Shown here piece after piece: positions 56,036 to 64,000 of a DNA stretch of 64,000 nt. Made by a program: the position numbers and the translations under genes. Source of the DNA: Methylobacterium sp. Leaf125 (GTDB lineage: Bacteria > Pseudomonadota > Alphaproteobacteria > Rhizobiales > Beijerinckiaceae); NCBI RefSeq assembly GCF_001423085.1, contig NZ_LMNU01000023.1:124100-188099 (forward strand), written 5' to 3'. The number at the start of each line of letters is the position of its first letter. Position 1 is the first letter of the stretch. Under the pieces are notes generated by a model. The model was not told where the DNA came from. It did no database searches and saw only the letters and a list, made by a program, of their open reading frames with translations.

Positions 56036-57751
56036 GTGCCCTTCCCCACCCTGCCGGCCCCGCTCGCCCGAGCGCTGACCGCGCGCGACTACGAAGACCC
56101 GACGCCCGTCCAGAGCGCCGTCATCGAGGCGGCCGCGCAAGGCCGCGACCTGCTCGTCTCGGCCCAGACCGGCTCGGGCAAGACCGTCGCGTACGGCCTC
56201 GCCTTCGCCGAGACCCTCCTGGGCGACGCCGAGCGATTCGGCCCCGCCGGCGCGCCGCTCGCCCTCGTCATCGCCCCGACGCGCGAGCTCGCGCTGCAGG
56301 TCGAGCGCGAATTGTCCTGGCTCTATGCGGAGACCGGCGCCCGCGTCATCTCCTGCGTCGGCGGCATGGACCCGCGCCGCGAGAGCCGCCAGCTCAACGA
56401 CGGCGCCCACATCGTCGTCGGCACCCCGGGCCGCCTGCGCGACCACCTGGAGCGCCGCAACCTCGCCACTCAGGACCTGCGTGCCGTCGTCCTCGACGAG
56501 GCCGACGAGATGCTCGACCTCGGCTTCCGCGACGACCTGGAATTCATCCTGTCGGTGACCCCGAAGGAGCGGCGCACCCTGCTGTTCTCCGCGACCCTGC
56601 CGAAGGCGATCGCGACGCTGGCCGAGCGCTACCAGAACGACGCCCTGCGCATCGCCGTGAAGGGCCAGGAGCGCGGCCACGCCGACATCACCTACAAGGC
56701 CATCCGCGTTGTGCCGCGCGAGCTGGAGCACGTGGTGGTCAACACCCTGCGCTTCATGGATGCGCCGACGGCGATCATCTTCTGCAACACCCGCAACGCG
56801 GTGCGCCACCTCCAGGCGGTGCTCACCGAGCGCGGCTTCTCGGCCGTGGCGCTCTCGGGCGAACTCGGCCAGGGCGAGCGCAACGCCGCCCTCCAGGCGC
56901 TCCGGGACGGTCGGGCCAAGGTCTGCGTCGCCACCGACGTCGCCGCCCGCGGCATCGACCTGCCCACCGTCAGCCTCGTCATCCACGCCGACCTGCCGCA
57001 CGATGCCGAGGTGCTGCAGCACCGCTCCGGCCGCACCGGCCGCGCCGGGCGCAAGGGCACCAGCCTCCTGCTGATTCCGGCCTCGAAGCGGCGCCGGGCC
57101 GAGCAGATGCTGATGATCGCCAAGGTCTCGTTCGAGTGGGCCGGCCCGCCCACCGCCGACGAGATCCGCCGCCTCGACGGCGAGCGCATGTGGCAGGACC
57201 CGATCTTCACCGAGGAGCCGGCCGAGGAAGACGTGGCCATGGCCGAGACCCTGATGGCGCAGCGCACGCCGCAGGAACTCGCCGCGGCCCTGGCGCGGAT
57301 CTACCGCTCGCGCCTGCCCGCCCCCGAGGACGTCACCGATCCGGGTGCCGGCCCGGAGCGCAAGTCCCGCCCGGTCTACGATCCCGCCGACGCGGACCGC
57401 ATCGACGCTCAGGGCCCGGCCGTGTGGTTCCGGCTCAACCTCGGCCGGCGCGACAACGCCGATCCGCGCCGCCTGCTGCCGATGCTGACCCGGCGCGGCA
57501 ATATCGGCCGCCAGGAGATCGGTGCGATCCGCATCTTCGATCGGGAGACCAAGTTCGAGGTCCGGGGTGGCGCCGCCTCGCGCTTCGCCCAGACCTTCGC
57601 CAAGAACGGCTCGCCCGAGATCCAGGTGGAGCCGCTCCTCGACGACGAGCCGGCTCGCGAGGAGAAGGGACCGAAGGGCTTGAAGAGCCCGCGCGGCGCG
57701 CGCCACGAGCGCGAGATCGCCAAGAAGCCCCGCGCCAGCCGGGCACGCTGA
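56036..57751 (+). CDS. DEAD-box RNA helicase (DbpA-like)
   Basis: About 571 residues from a GTG at 56036; a TTG at 56012 adds eight residues. Motifs are complete: Q motif region, AQTGSGKT, PTRELA, VLDEADEMLD, SAT, and the C-terminal lobe with VATDVAARGIDLP and HRSGRTGRAGRKG. A C-terminal domain resembling the DbpA RNA-binding domain is present (RLNLGRRDNADPRRLLPMLT, RIFDRETKFEV), suggesting a role in ribosome assembly. The tail is basic. Confidence 0.92.
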   Translation: MPFPTLPAPLARALTARDYEDPTPVQSAVIEAAAQGRDLLVSAQTGSGKTVAYGLAFAETLLGDAERFGPAGAPLALVIAPTRELALQVERELSWLYAETGARVISCVGGMDPRRESRQLNDGAHIVVGTPGRLRDHLERRNLATQDLRAVVLDEADEMLDLGFRDDLEFILSVTPKERRTLLFSATLPKAIATLAERYQNDALRIAVKGQERGHADITYKAIRVVPRELEHVVVNTLRFMDAPTAIIFCNTRNAVRHLQAVLTERGFSAVALSGELGQGERNAALQALRDGRAKVCVATDVAARGIDLPTVSLVIHADLPHDAEVLQHRSGRTGRAGRKGTSLLLIPASKRRRAEQMLMIAKVSFEWAGPPTADEIRRLDGERMWQDPIFTEEPAEEDVAMAETLMAQRTPQELAAALARIYRSRLPAPEDVTDPGAGPERKSRPVYDPADADRIDAQGPAVWFRLNLGRRDNADPRRLLPMLTRRGNIGRQEIGAIRIFDRETKFEVRGGAASRFAQTFAKNGSPEIQVEPLLDDEPAREEKGPKGLKSPRGARHEREIAKKPRASRAR

Positions 57752-57759
57752 CCCGACGG

Positions 57760-57784
57760 GGCGCGCCCGCGGCCCGGGCGCGCC
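57760..57784. terminator. GC-rich hairpin after the DEAD-box gene
   Basis: A 10-bp perfect stem (GGCGCGCCCG / CGGGCGCGCC) with a 5-base loop starts 9 bp after the helicase stop. Confidence 0.7.
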
Positions 57785-57796
57785 AACGCAACGGAC

Positions 57797-57895
57797 AACG
57801 CCCGAAGCCGGGCGTGCTCACGCGATGAAGAGCGCCCGAAGCCGGGCATGCTTATGCGCTGAAGAACGCCCGAAGCCGGGCGCCCGCGCTAGAAG
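57797..57895. repeat. 34-bp tandem stem-loop repeat between convergent genes
   Basis: Three units start at 57797, 57831 and 57865 (period 34). Each has the core CGCCCGAAGCCGGGCG, a 6-bp stem with an AAGC loop. The third copy runs into the stop codon of the downstream minus-strand gene. The rest of the unit (…CTGAAG/GATGAAG) is partly conserved. Confidence 0.9.
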
Positions 57896-58929
57896 TGGTC
57901 GGGCAGGTTCCTCACCGCATTTCCGAGGGCCTCGACGCTCTCGGCGATCTTGCGCCCGGCCGGCGCCAGCGACGGCACCTTCACGCCCAGGAACTCGGTC
58001 TGCTCCGGCTCAGGCTCCGCCTGCGCGACCTGAGGCGCTGGCGCCGTCTCCGGCTTCGCCGGCTTGGCGCTCGCGGCCTTGGCGACCACCGGCTTGGTCG
58101 CGACAGGTTTGACAACGACGGGCTTGTCGACGGACGCCCTGGTTTCCGGCGTCTTGGCGACGGGATTGTGCTTCGGCCCCTCCGGCGCCAGGGCCGTGAA
58201 GGTGCCGTTCGTCGCCCGCGACCGGGTCGTCTCGTTGGGCAGCGGCGCGATCAGGGCGGCCGTACGGGTTGCCGGAACCAGCGAGGCGGGACGCGCCGGC
58301 GGCAGAACCGCGGCATTCTCGATCGGCGGCAGGCGGGCCGGCTTCGTCGCGACCGGGGCCGCCGTCGGCTTCTCAACCGGCAGCGCCTCGGATACCCGCT
58401 GCTCGGGAGGCCGTGCTTCGGCAAGTGTCACGCCGGCAGGCTTCGATTCCCAGGACTTCGGCTCCAAGGACTTCGCCTGCAAGGACGTCGCATCCACGGG
58501 CTTTGCATCCGCGGGCTTCGCTTGCGACGGCTTGACCTCAGCGACCGGCGCCGTGGGTGGGGCGATCGCTGCCGGCAGGAGCGCCGCCTTCGGAGCCGCG
58601 GCAGGCTGATCCGGCACGGCCGCGACGGGCTTCGGCTGCGCCGGCGCGAGGACCGGGACGCCATCGCGCAGGTCCGGCCACTCGGAGGCGTTGCGTCCGA
58701 GGCTCGCGGGCGTGGCGGACGCGGTGGCGAGGGTCGGCCGGGCGAATTGCGGTCCCGCGAGGCTGCCGAGGGTCGCGAAGGCGAAGGCGGTGAAGCCGGC
58801 GAGGCCCAGGAGGCCGGCCCCGGAGAGCAGCACCAGCCGGAGGTTCGCCCGGGACGGGCGCGGCGCCGGCGGGGCGGGGCGCCGGGTCTCGGAGGGGTCG
58901 ATCGTTACGGACATCAGGGTCTCAGACAT
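57889..58929 (-). CDS. Ala/Pro-rich protein with one membrane segment
   Basis: 346 residues. A cytosolic N-terminus with SETRRPAPPAPRPSRAN precedes one TM segment (about 30-52; LRLVLLSGAGLLGLAGFTAF). The rest is a low-complexity Ala/Pro/Lys region with several degenerate KP-x-AKP-type repeats. A short conserved-looking C-terminus follows (FLGVKVPSLAPAGRKIAESV). No known family is recognised. Confidence 0.6.
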   Translation of the reverse strand: MSETLMSVTIDPSETRRPAPPAPRPSRANLRLVLLSGAGLLGLAGFTAFAFATLGSLAGPQFARPTLATASATPASLGRNASEWPDLRDGVPVLAPAQPKPVAAVPDQPAAAPKAALLPAAIAPPTAPVAEVKPSQAKPADAKPVDATSLQAKSLEPKSWESKPAGVTLAEARPPEQRVSEALPVEKPTAAPVATKPARLPPIENAAVLPPARPASLVPATRTAALIAPLPNETTRSRATNGTFTALAPEGPKHNPVAKTPETRASVDKPVVVKPVATKPVVAKAASAKPAKPETAPAPQVAQAEPEPEQTEFLGVKVPSLAPAGRKIAESVEALGNAVRNLPDHF

Positions 58930-59132
58930 CTCGCACGCTTCAAGAGGTTCGGATTGACCGTTGCCGGTCGATCACGCGGCGCTGGTCGTGCACGACCGGC
59001 GCGGCGACGCCGGAGCGGCGACACCTGCGTGTAACGAAAGAGGCGCCGCAATGGGGCATGAAGATGTCCTTAACCCAATCCTTGAACAGGCTCGGATCAG
59101 GCGCGGCACGAATCTGAATAGAGCCAACAGGT

Positions 59133-60128
59133 TTAACGAGGGGTGTCTGTAGACGACTTGGCACTGTCCTGGTTCGCCGCTGCAGCGATCTGAACCTGAA
59201 CGAGGCGCGAAACGGCGCGCGTCGCACGATTCGCCGCTAGCGGCGCGACGGTGTCCCCCGCGAGCAGGCGCGCCTTCAGGCGGACCAGCTCCGGGTCGCC
59301 CCAGCGGCTCAGCACCGCCTGGAAGCTCGCATGCGCCCCAGGATCGAAGGGGCGGAATCGGCCCGCGCCGTCCCGGCAAGGATGCGGCGGCGTGAATTGC
59401 GCGACGGGCACCAGCCCGGACGGGATCGGGGCAGTGGCGGCGTGGGTGCGGCCGAGGCCAAGGATCTTCGGGTCGAGGAAGGCCCGCGGCCCGTCCGAAG
59501 ACGCCGGCGCACCGGCGAAGACCTCGATCCGGCCGAGGGGCGTGGTGACGACCACGTCGGCGGCGGCCATCAGGCCCCGGACCGCCTCGATCGTGTCCGC
59601 CACGGTCCGACCGGCCAGCACGGCGAGGTGCGCGAGCGTGTCCGGGTCTGCAGAGCGCAGGAGCAGGCGGCCCTGCGGCAGGTCGAGGCCGAGGTCGAAC
59701 CACTTATCCCCACGATTCTGCGCGCGAAGTGCCCCGTGGTCGCGTCCCACGTCGCGGATCGGTCCGGCCCCCGCCCGAGGGCAGCGTGCCCCGGGCAGAC
59801 ACAGGGCGACGGCGTGGCTCCAACCGCCGGTGAAGGCGGTCTCGTAGGCCACGGGAATCGCCGCTGCCGGCTCGAGCGCGATCCCGCCGAACGCCGTGAC
59901 GTGGCCGGGGCGGCCGTCCGCCGGAGCGGCAAAGAACGGGTCGCGGCGGCGCCCGAAACGCGCGAGCGCACCGAAGCCCCCCATCGTCCAGGTGGTCTCC
60001 GGATCGGCCAGGGCTTCGGCCACCAGGCGCGAAACCGCCTCGGGACGCTGCCATCCGGCCTCGGGTTCGCTACACACGGGGTGACCACCGCGCATCGTTT
60101 CCCCGACGGGCCCCACCCAAGTCGCCAT
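59133..60128 (-). CDS. Conserved hypothetical protein (possibly DUF6925)
   Basis: Up to 331 residues, or 320 if it starts at the ATG at 60095 (MRGGHPVCSEPEAGW). No TM segment or signal peptide. It has globular-type sequence with recognisable blocks: TAFGGIALEPAAAIPVAYET, GDKWFDLGLDLPQGRLLLRS and DVVVTTPLGRIEVFAG. I recall similar proteins in Methylobacteriaceae as DUF6925 but cannot confirm it. If the ATG at 60128 is used, its start overlaps the start of the histidine kinase gene on the other strand. Confidence 0.65.
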   Translation of the reverse strand: MATWVGPVGETMRGGHPVCSEPEAGWQRPEAVSRLVAEALADPETTWTMGGFGALARFGRRRDPFFAAPADGRPGHVTAFGGIALEPAAAIPVAYETAFTGGWSHAVALCLPGARCPRAGAGPIRDVGRDHGALRAQNRGDKWFDLGLDLPQGRLLLRSADPDTLAHLAVLAGRTVADTIEAVRGLMAAADVVVTTPLGRIEVFAGAPASSDGPRAFLDPKILGLGRTHAATAPIPSGLVPVAQFTPPHPCRDGAGRFRPFDPGAHASFQAVLSRWGDPELVRLKARLLAGDTVAPLAANRATRAVSRLVQVQIAAAANQDSAKSSTDTPR

Positions 60129-61620
60129 GCCTCACGACGCCGCCTCCGCTCCCCGCTCCCGGTGGGGCCTCATCGCCCGGACGGCTAGCGACCCGGCCCC
60201 GCGGGAGCGGATCGGCCGCTGGCCGTACTGGGCCTCGTGGTCGACCCGCACCCGGATGATCGTCCTCGTCCTCGCCATCGACATCCTGGCCGCCCTGGTC
60301 TCCTGCGCCCTGATCGTGCTGAACGCCCGCTCCGCCGTCGAGGTCGAGATGCAGGCGGCGATGACGAATGTCGAGCTTCTGGTCTCCGACACCATCGACC
60401 TCGCCCAGGCCGGCCCGCCCGCCGGCATCCTGCAGACCCTGACCCTGCGCATCCACGACCTGCGCCACGTGCGCGTCACCGTCCTCGACGCCGAGGGCAA
60501 GGTCGTGACGGGGGGCCTCGGCCGGGTCCGGCGCGACCAGCACGCCGCGCCGGCCTGGTTCGCGGCGCTGATCGCCCCGGCGATCCGGGAGCACGACCTG
60601 CCCATCGTGGCCCAGGGACGGCGCATCGGCACGGCCCGCATCACCACGCAGCCCCGCGACGAGATCGACGAGGTCTGGGGCTACGCCCTGTCGCTGTCGC
60701 TCGCGAGCCTCTGTCTCAGCCTCGGCCTGCTTGGCGCCCTGACGGTGGCGTTCGGCCGGGTCCTGGCCCCCCTGACGCAGCTTTCCGAGGGCCTGATCCA
60801 GCTCGAACAGCAGGACTACACCGCGCGCCTCGAACCGCCCGCCTCCCGAGAGCTCGCCGCCATCGCCGCCCGCTTCAACCGCGTGGCGCAGGCCCTGTCC
60901 GAGACCCGCGCCGCCAACGGGCGCCTGAACCGCCAGCTCCTCTCGGCCCAGGACGACGAGCGCCGGCGCACGGCCCTGGAGTTGCACGACGAGTTCGGCC
61001 CCTGCCTCTTCGCCCTGGAAGCCACCGCCGCCTCGGTGGTCCGCATGGCCGAGGCCGAAGCGCCCCCCGACCGGGACCGCCTGAGGCAGCGGGCCCAGGA
61101 CATCGCCAGCATCGTCGGCCAGGTGCAGACGCAGAACCGCGACCTCCTCAACCGCCTGCGCCCGCACGCCCTCGGGCAGGTGCCGCTGCCGGATTGCCTC
61201 GACCTGCTGCTGCGCGACTTCCGCCGGCGCCATGCCGGCACGCGCTTCGCCGGCAGCTTCGACGGGCTGGCGCGGGGCTACGGCGACGTCACGGACCTCA
61301 CCGTCTTCCGCTGCATCCAGGAGAGCATGACCAACGCGGTCCGCCATGGGCGCGCCTTGAACGTCACCGTCCGGGCCCGCGACGAGGCGGTCGCGGGAAT
61401 GGCGGGCGGCCGGGCCCTGCACCTGACCATCCGCGACGACGGCAGCGGCATCGCCCCCGAGCACGGCCTCGGGCTCGGACTGTCGGGGATGCGCGAGCGC
61501 GTGGAGGCCCTGGGCGGCACGTTCCGGCTTGACAATGCCCCGCCCGGCGCGGTTGTCCGGATCATGATTCCGCTCGATGATGAGCGGGACGCCGAAACGA
61601 GTCCGATTCCCAGCGCATGA
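60127..61620 (+). CDS. NarL-type sensor histidine kinase
   Basis: 497 residues. TM1 (about 43-66) and TM2 (about 184-209) flank a ~115-residue periplasmic sensor. HAMP follows (LAPLTQLSEGLIQLEQQDYTA). The HisKA_3 phospho-His is H287 in ERRRTALELHDEFG. The HATPase N-box is ESMTNAVRHGRALN and the G-boxes are IRDDGSGIAPEHGLGLGLSGM. It phosphorylates the regulator whose gene overlaps its stop. Signal unknown. Confidence 0.94.
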   Translation: MPHDAASAPRSRWGLIARTASDPAPRERIGRWPYWASWSTRTRMIVLVLAIDILAALVSCALIVLNARSAVEVEMQAAMTNVELLVSDTIDLAQAGPPAGILQTLTLRIHDLRHVRVTVLDAEGKVVTGGLGRVRRDQHAAPAWFAALIAPAIREHDLPIVAQGRRIGTARITTQPRDEIDEVWGYALSLSLASLCLSLGLLGALTVAFGRVLAPLTQLSEGLIQLEQQDYTARLEPPASRELAAIAARFNRVAQALSETRAANGRLNRQLLSAQDDERRRTALELHDEFGPCLFALEATAASVVRMAEAEAPPDRDRLRQRAQDIASIVGQVQTQNRDLLNRLRPHALGQVPLPDCLDLLLRDFRRRHAGTRFAGSFDGLARGYGDVTDLTVFRCIQESMTNAVRHGRALNVTVRARDEAVAGMAGGRALHLTIRDDGSGIAPEHGLGLGLSGMRERVEALGGTFRLDNAPPGAVVRIMIPLDDERDAETSPIPSA

Positions 61621-62276
61621 ACGCGATCGCCACCCCCCCCGAGGCCCCCACCCTCGTCATCGACGATCACCCGATCGTGCTCCAGGGATGCCGGCGGGTG
61701 CTCGAGGATGCGGGCATCGAGCGGATCCTCGAGGCCACCAGCGTGGTCGCGGCCTACCGTCACTTCCTGCGCGCCCGCCCCGCCACGGTGATCTGCGACC
61801 TGACCTTCCAGGGCAGCGGGCTCGCTGGCCTGGAGCTGATCCGCCGGATGCGGGCCGCCCATCCGGGGGTGCGCGTCCTCGTGTTCAGCATGCACAACGA
61901 TCCGGTCATCGTCTCGCGGGCCCTGGAGGCCGGCGCCCTGGGCTACGTGCTCAAGGACCACGCCTCCGGCGAGCTGTTCGAGGCCTTCGAGCGGGTCCGG
62001 TCCGGCCGCCCCTACCTCGATCCGCGCCTGGCCACCGAAGTGGCGATGCTGCGCACCGACCCGAAGCGCACGCCCGAGACCCAGCTGACGCCGCGCGAAC
62101 TGCAGATCCTGCAGCGCCTGGCGCAGGGCAAGTCCTACGGCGCCATCGCGAGCGACCTGTCGGTCAGCTACAAGACCATCACCAATGCCTGCTCGATGAT
62201 GCGCCAGAAGCTCGGCCTGCGCACCCTGGCGGAGTTGATCCACGTTGCGGTGACGCAGGCACAGCGCCAGGGCTGA
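61617..62276 (+). CDS. LuxR/NarL-family response regulator
   Basis: 219 residues. The receiver domain has acidic residues D16/D17 in LVIDDHPIVLQG and the phospho-acceptor D61 in VICDLTFQG. It ends with a Lys in GYVLKDHASGELF. The LuxR helix-turn-helix is TPRELQILQRLAQGKSYGAIASDLSVSYKTITN. It overlaps the kinase gene by four bases (ATGA), so the two form a standard two-component operon. Targets unknown. Confidence 0.95.
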   Translation: MNAIATPPEAPTLVIDDHPIVLQGCRRVLEDAGIERILEATSVVAAYRHFLRARPATVICDLTFQGSGLAGLELIRRMRAAHPGVRVLVFSMHNDPVIVSRALEAGALGYVLKDHASGELFEAFERVRSGRPYLDPRLATEVAMLRTDPKRTPETQLTPRELQILQRLAQGKSYGAIASDLSVSYKTITNACSMMRQKLGLRTLAELIHVAVTQAQRQG

Positions 62277-62342
62277 GACGGGTCCCGCCCGGCAAGGATG
62301 GGAACCCTTTCGGCAAGCCCACGCGGCGCCGGGGCGAAACGC

Positions 62343-62759
62343 TCAGCCGAAGCCGCCCATCGCGCGCACCACCGCCCACTCGGTCTCCGTCACCGGCTGA
62401 ACCGACAGGCGCGAATTGTTGGCGAGCACCATGGCGGCGAGGCGCGGCTCGGCCTTGATCGCCTCCAGGGTGACGGGGCGGGGCAGCGCTTCCACGGCGC
62501 GCAGGTCGACCATGCCGAAGCGGCCGGTCGCGTCGGAATCATCCGGGTAATAGGGCCGGATCACCTCGACGATGCCGACCACGGCCTTGCCCTCGTTCGA
62601 GTGGTAGAAGAACCCGCGCTCGCCCACCTCCATGGCCATGAGGTGCTTCTTGGCGACGTGGTTGCGCACGCCGTTCCAGTGGGTTCCGGCGCCGCCGGCG
62701 GCGACCTGCTGCTCCCAGGACCAGGTCGAGGGCTCGGACTTGTAGAGCCAGTAGGCCAT
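62343..62759 (-). CDS. EVE-domain protein
   Basis: 138 residues from the ATG at 62759 with GGAGA six to eight bases upstream. The EVE (PUA-like) core is clear: AYWLYKSEPSTWSWEQQV, HWNGVRNHVAKKHLMAMEVGERGFFYHS, VVGIVEVIRPYYPD and SRLSVQPVTETEW. EVE domains bind modified bases in DNA or RNA. This is the small stand-alone type common in proteobacteria. It is next to the 36-bp repeat array. Confidence 0.93.
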   Translation of the reverse strand: MAYWLYKSEPSTWSWEQQVAAGGAGTHWNGVRNHVAKKHLMAMEVGERGFFYHSNEGKAVVGIVEVIRPYYPDDSDATGRFGMVDLRAVEALPRPVTLEAIKAEPRLAAMVLANNSRLSVQPVTETEWAVVRAMGGFG

Positions 62760-62794
62760 GCGCTTCTCCAGAGACGTCGGCTCCATAGCACCGG

Positions 62795-62959
62795 CCAAGC
62801 GTGGCCGTCAGGCTCCGCACATCACAGAAGCCAAGCGTGGCCGTCAGGCCCCGCAAATTGCGATAACCAAGCGTGACCGTCAGGCCCCGCACATCCCATT
62901 CGCCGAGCGTGGCCGTCAGGCCCCGTAAATTCCGATAATCAAGCGTGGCCGTCAGGCCC
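62795..62959. repeat. 36-bp tandem array with alternating A/B variants
   Basis: Units start at 62795, 62831, 62867, 62903 and 62939. A 21-bp core near CCAAGCGTGGCCGTCAGGCC is conserved in all. The following 15 bp alternate: units 1 and 3 carry a CGCACATC-type half, units 2 and 4 a CG(C/T)AAATT(G/C)CGATAA half. The fifth unit runs into the stop codon of the OGFr-domain gene. The array has the look of a 72-bp dimer, doubled. Confidence 0.92.
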
Positions 62960-63416
62960 GGCGCAGCGCGGACTCCCAGTAGTCCAGGCTTGCGGCGTTG
63001 ATCGGGGCGCCGGCCCCCGCGTTTCGGGCGGTGACGAAGGCGTGGAACTCGGCCGCCGCCTCGGGCCCGAGGAGATCGGACAGGGCCGAGAGGATGCGGG
63101 TGATGCGCAGGTGGTTGTGGTCGTGCGCGCGCAGCCAGCCGTCGGTCTCGGCATAGAAGCGGGTCATCCGCCCGAGGGCGGCCCGCACGCCCGAGAGGGC
63201 CGCCGGATCGTTGCGGATCGCCTCGGCCTCGGCGCGGCTCAGCACCGGCGCGCCCGGCACGGCGAGGCTCGCCTCGTGCAGGGGGAAGCACCATTGGACG
63301 AAGTCGTGCACGCCCTCGATATGGGCGTCGTCGAAGGCGAGGATGTCGGTCAGGCGGCGCCCGGCCCCATCGTCGCCGGTGCCGGCCAGGAAGGCGCGGA
63401 CGGGGTGCTGGCTCAC
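62952..63416 (-). CDS. Opioid growth factor receptor (OGFr)-domain protein
   Basis: 154 residues from a GTG at 63416. The pattern matches the bacterial OGFr_N family: [48 protein letters not shown] and [18 protein letters not shown]. The fold is helical and the function unknown in bacteria. Its start overlaps the gpsA stop (GTGA), so it is translationally coupled to gpsA. Its 3' end lies within the 36-bp repeat array. Confidence 0.88.
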   Translation of the reverse strand: MSQHPVRAFLAGTGDDGAGRRLTDILAFDDAHIEGVHDFVQWCFPLHEASLAVPGAPVLSRAEAEAIRNDPAALSGVRAALGRMTRFYAETDGWLRAHDHNHLRITRILSALSDLLGPEAAAEFHAFVTARNAGAGAPINAASLDYWESALRRA

Positions 63417-64000
63417 TCGGCTTCTCCCCGCAGGGGCCGCGCCAGCAGGGCGGCGATGACGCCGTCGACGCTGGCGCCGCCCGACACGATGGCGGCGACC
63501 GCCTCGGCCACCGGCATCTCGATGCCGCGCGCGCGGGCGAGGTCGACCAGGGCGGCGGCCGTGAAGGCACCCTCCGCGAGCTTGCCGCCGGCGGCCGCCT
63601 CGGGCGAGGCCCCGGCGCCGAGGCGCTCGCCGAAGGCGAAGTTGCGCGATTGCGGCGAGGAGGCGGTGAGCACCAGGTCGCCCAGGCCCGACAGGCCCAT
63701 CAGGGTCTCCGGCCGGCCGCCATAGGCGCGGGCGAAACGCATCAATTCGGCGAAGGCCCGGGCGATCAGGGCGGCCCGGGCGCTCTCACCGAGGCCGCGC
63801 CCGGCGACGATGCCCGACGCGATGGCCAGGACGTTCTTGCCCGCCCCGCCGATCTCGACGCCGCGCACGTCGTCGGTGTGGTAGACCCGGAGCGTCGGGC
63901 CCGAGAGGGTGCCGGCCAGGCGCGCGGCCAGGCCGGCATCCGCCGCCGCGAGCGTCACGGCGGTGGGCAGGTTGCGGGCGACGTCCGCGGCGAAGCTCGG
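63413..64000 (-). CDS. gpsA: Glycerol-3-phosphate dehydrogenase [NAD(P)+] (3' part; start off the right edge)
   Basis: The frame is open to the right edge ([19 protein letters not shown] at the edge). It contains the GpsA substrate-domain motifs: [17 protein letters not shown] (catalytic Lys), [13 protein letters not shown] and [13 protein letters not shown]. The N-terminal Rossmann domain lies outside the window. It reduces DHAP to glycerol-3-phosphate for phospholipid synthesis. Confidence 0.95.
   Translation of the reverse strand, partial: PSFAADVARNLPTAVTLAAADAGLAARLAGTLSGPTLRVYHTDDVRGVEIGGAGKNVLAIASGIVAGRGLGESARAALIARAFAELMRFARAYGGRPETLMGLSGLGDLVLTASSPQSRNFAFGERLGAGASPEAAAGGKLAEGAFTAAALVDLARARGIEMPVAEAVAAIVSGGASVDGVIAALLARPLRGEAE

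Noticed and set aside
62795..62959. CRISPR array
   Set aside because: The variable halves repeat (A,B,A,B) and are ~15 bp; there are no cas genes. It is a tandem repeat.

Overview
This window looks like a chromosomal segment of a Methylobacterium/Methylorubrum-type alphaproteobacterium (order Hyphomicrobiales). The evidence is very high GC, frequent GTG/TTG starts, and typical gene families: CheZ-like phosphatase, DUF4167 next to prmC, DUF6460, DUF2336, a Sel1/PodJ-like polar protein, and a NadQ-type NAD regulator. Coding density is about 93-95%. I see no rRNA, tRNA, insertion sequence, prophage or CRISPR array. This is ordinary core chromosome with some lineage-specific genes.

Layout: 1-870 is the 5' part of a CheZ-like gene running off the left edge. 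1019-6150 holds an MFS transporter and a Mla/Mce lipid-transport operon (permease, ATPase, MlaD, lipoprotein). 6182-8458 (minus) carries an XRE-cupin regulator and thiE-thiD. 8608-14103 has an acetyltransferase, the NAD regulator nadQ and the nadABC operon, with a 17-bp inverted repeat just before nadA. 14294-15808 has an L,D-transpeptidase, a strong bidirectional terminator, two tiny overlapping membrane-protein genes and DUF6460. 16119-20366 has an esterase, an Lhr-type helicase and PdeM (DNA-damage set). 20393-24415 (minus) has DUF3429 and the 1138-aa PodJ-like protein.

24699-31532 is a beta-oxidation cluster (acyl-CoA dehydrogenase, thiolase, FadJ-like enzyme), interrupted by DUF2059 and a minus-strand EAL gene. 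31592-35015 (minus) has a DEDDh exonuclease fused to a SWIM zinc motif, and ligA. 35267-40889 has msrQ, a small secreted protein, a Uma2 nuclease-fold protein, an adenosine kinase-like gene, a quinone oxidoreductase, a YbhB protein and ubiG. 41110-48533 is a housekeeping run: lysC, ptsP, prfA, prmC, DUF4167. 48594-52673 has a hypothetical gene, DUF2336, a YqaE/Pmp3 peptide, a molybdopterin sulfite-oxidase-like protein with its ferredoxin-reductase-like partner, and a GFA-family protein. 52785-58929 has a chemoreceptor, an LhgO-like oxidase, a DEAD-box helicase and a membrane-anchored Ala/Pro-rich protein. 59133-64000 has a conserved hypothetical, a NarL-type two-component pair, an EVE-domain gene, a 36-bp repeat array, an OGFr-domain gene and gpsA running off the right edge.

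The most unusual signal is a scatter of short tandem repeats. There are 18-bp arrays at the 5' end of nadA, across the ubiG start (five in-frame ATGs) and in the DUF2336/yqaE promoter gap. A 36-bp array with alternating A/B variants lies between EVE and OGFr. A 34-bp stem-loop array and a 16-bp repeat sit at convergent gene ends. Other points of interest are the nadA operator, the coupled tiny membrane pair, the exonuclease-SWIM fusion and an Lhr helicase with no canonical start codon before its conserved N-terminus. I found no clear new multigene defence or metabolic system.
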